DNA of 64,000 nucleotides from Rodentibacter myodis (lineage in GTDB: Bacteria; Pseudomonadota; Gammaproteobacteria; Enterobacterales; Pasteurellaceae), in NCBI RefSeq assembly GCF_001999305.1, contig NZ_MLHQ01000010.1, positions 1 through 64,000 on the forward strand, given 5' to 3'. Shown here piece by piece: positions 63,307 through 64,000 of this stretch (positions are counted from its first letter, which is position 1; each line of letters starts with the position of its first letter). Made by a program: the position numbers and the translations under genes. The notes below the pieces were generated by a model. The model ran no database searches. It saw only the letters and a list, made by a program, of their open reading frames with translations, and was not told the DNA's origin.

Positions 63307-64000
63307 CTATTCTTCGTTTAATAATTTTAATTCACGGTTTCTTACTTGTTTTTTCAGAATTTCTGCAAATTCTTCTACGCTGAAAGAGCCTAAATCCGCC
63401 CCCTTGCGGGTACGAACCGCCACTTTGCCTTCGGCAATTTCTTTGTCACCACATACCAACATATATGGCACACGGCGTAGAGTGTGTTCACGAATTTTGA
63501 AACCCACTTTCTCATTACGAAGATCGGCTTTTACGCGTAAGCCTGCATCAGATAAGGTTTTCACTACCTGTTGCACATAGTCTGCTTGACTATCGGTGAT
63601 ATTCATTACCACGGCTTGTGTTGGTGCTAACCACGCCGGGAAGAAGCCGGCATATTCTTCAGTAATAATACCGATGAAACGCTCGATTGAACCCAAAATC
63701 GCACGGTGGATCATTACCGGCGTTTTACGACCATTATCTTCCGCTACGTAAGTTGCATCCAAACGTCCCGGTAAAGCAAAGTCTAACTGCACTGTACCAC
63801 ATTGCCATTCACGACCTAAACTATCACGCAATGCAAACTCAATTTTCGGCCCATAAAATGCGCCTTCACCTTCCTGCACTTCATATTCAAGACCATTATG
63901 AGCCAATGCGGCAGCCAAACCGGCTTCGGCACGATCCCACATTTCATCCGAACCAATACGGTTTTCAGGACGGGTGGAAAGTTTTACATAAATATCTGTA
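63307..64000 (-). CDS. thrS: Threonyl-tRNA synthetase, C-terminal part
   Basis: The gene runs off the right edge; 230 residues are visible. Class II motif 3 region in [20 protein letters not shown] and the anticodon-binding domain ([35 protein letters not shown]) are present. The frame is open from 64000; the ATG at 63942 is internal ([13 protein letters not shown]). Confidence 0.96.
   Translation of the reverse strand, partial: TDIYVKLSTRPENRIGSDEMWDRAEAGLAAALAHNGLEYEVQEGEGAFYGPKIEFALRDSLGREWQCGTVQLDFALPGRLDATYVAEDNGRKTPVMIHRAILGSIERFIGIITEEYAGFFPAWLAPTQAVVMNITDSQADYVQQVVKTLSDAGLRVKADLRNEKVGFKIREHTLRRVPYMLVCGDKEIAEGKVAVRTRKGADLGSFSVEEFAEILKKQVRNRELKLLNEE

Overview
The window is a stretch of a Pasteurellaceae chromosome. 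The Haemophilus-type DNA uptake word AAGTGCGGT (or ACCGCACTT) occurs throughout, often as close inverted pairs that double as terminators. The gene set (mukFEB, sspAB, pheST-ihfA, hktE-type catalase, a ygiW-qseBC cluster with a CTTAA-N6-CTTAA site, and nadV for V-factor independence) fits an Aggregatibacter, most like A. actinomycetemcomitans. The species call is inference.

Layout, left to right. 1-620: the tail of an unknown gene, a small unknown gene, and a large inverted repeat made of two opposed dif-like Xer sites, resembling the folded attP of CTX-type filamentous phages. 1048-12073: sbcB, an EamA permease, a DUF302 protein, the mukFEB condensin operon, ttcA and tusE. 12254-15068: a class III metal/chelate ABC importer whose permease carries two compensating frameshifts. 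15187-21802: the phosphate regulon; phoU stands apart with its own Pho box, and pstSCAB-phoBR run on the other strand behind a second Pho box. 22018-23463: catalase. 23555-34997: a complete myo-inositol catabolic cluster (RpiR-type regulator, iolB, iolA, iolC-DUF2090, transporter, iolD, iolE, iolG), with a recurring palindrome TGAAAT-N4-ATTTCA only in its two divergent promoter regions. 35094-47792: housekeeping genes (sspAB, rplM-rpsI with a structured leader, metF, an NlpC/P60 lipoprotein, pheST-ihfA, an OmpA-type lipoprotein, sohB, asnS, can).

47820-49575 is a decayed accessory patch: a small frame broken at a C7 tract, an IS4-family transposase remnant, and a phage CI-type repressor with a stop codon inside its DNA-binding domain. 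49709-58993 is the tyrA / truB-rbfA / infB-nusA-rimP / initiator-tRNA region; nadV sits between infB and rbfA, which are normally adjacent. 59090-64000 holds a previously easy-to-miss 45-residue glycine-rich lipoprotein, a lipopolysaccharide-kinase-like protein, a DUF1439 protein, qseC-qseB-ygiW and the 3' part of thrS.

How the parts work together: inositol enters through the MFS carrier and is converted by IolG, IolE, IolD, IolB, IolC and IolA to central metabolites, probably under the RpiR-type regulator. PstSCAB imports phosphate and signals through PhoU to PhoR/PhoB, which should act on the two Pho boxes. NadV lets the cell make NAD from nicotinamide. The most unusual items are the dif-like inverted pair, the inferred iol operators, the frame-damaged permease, the broken repressor and C7-tract ORF, and the nadV insertion.
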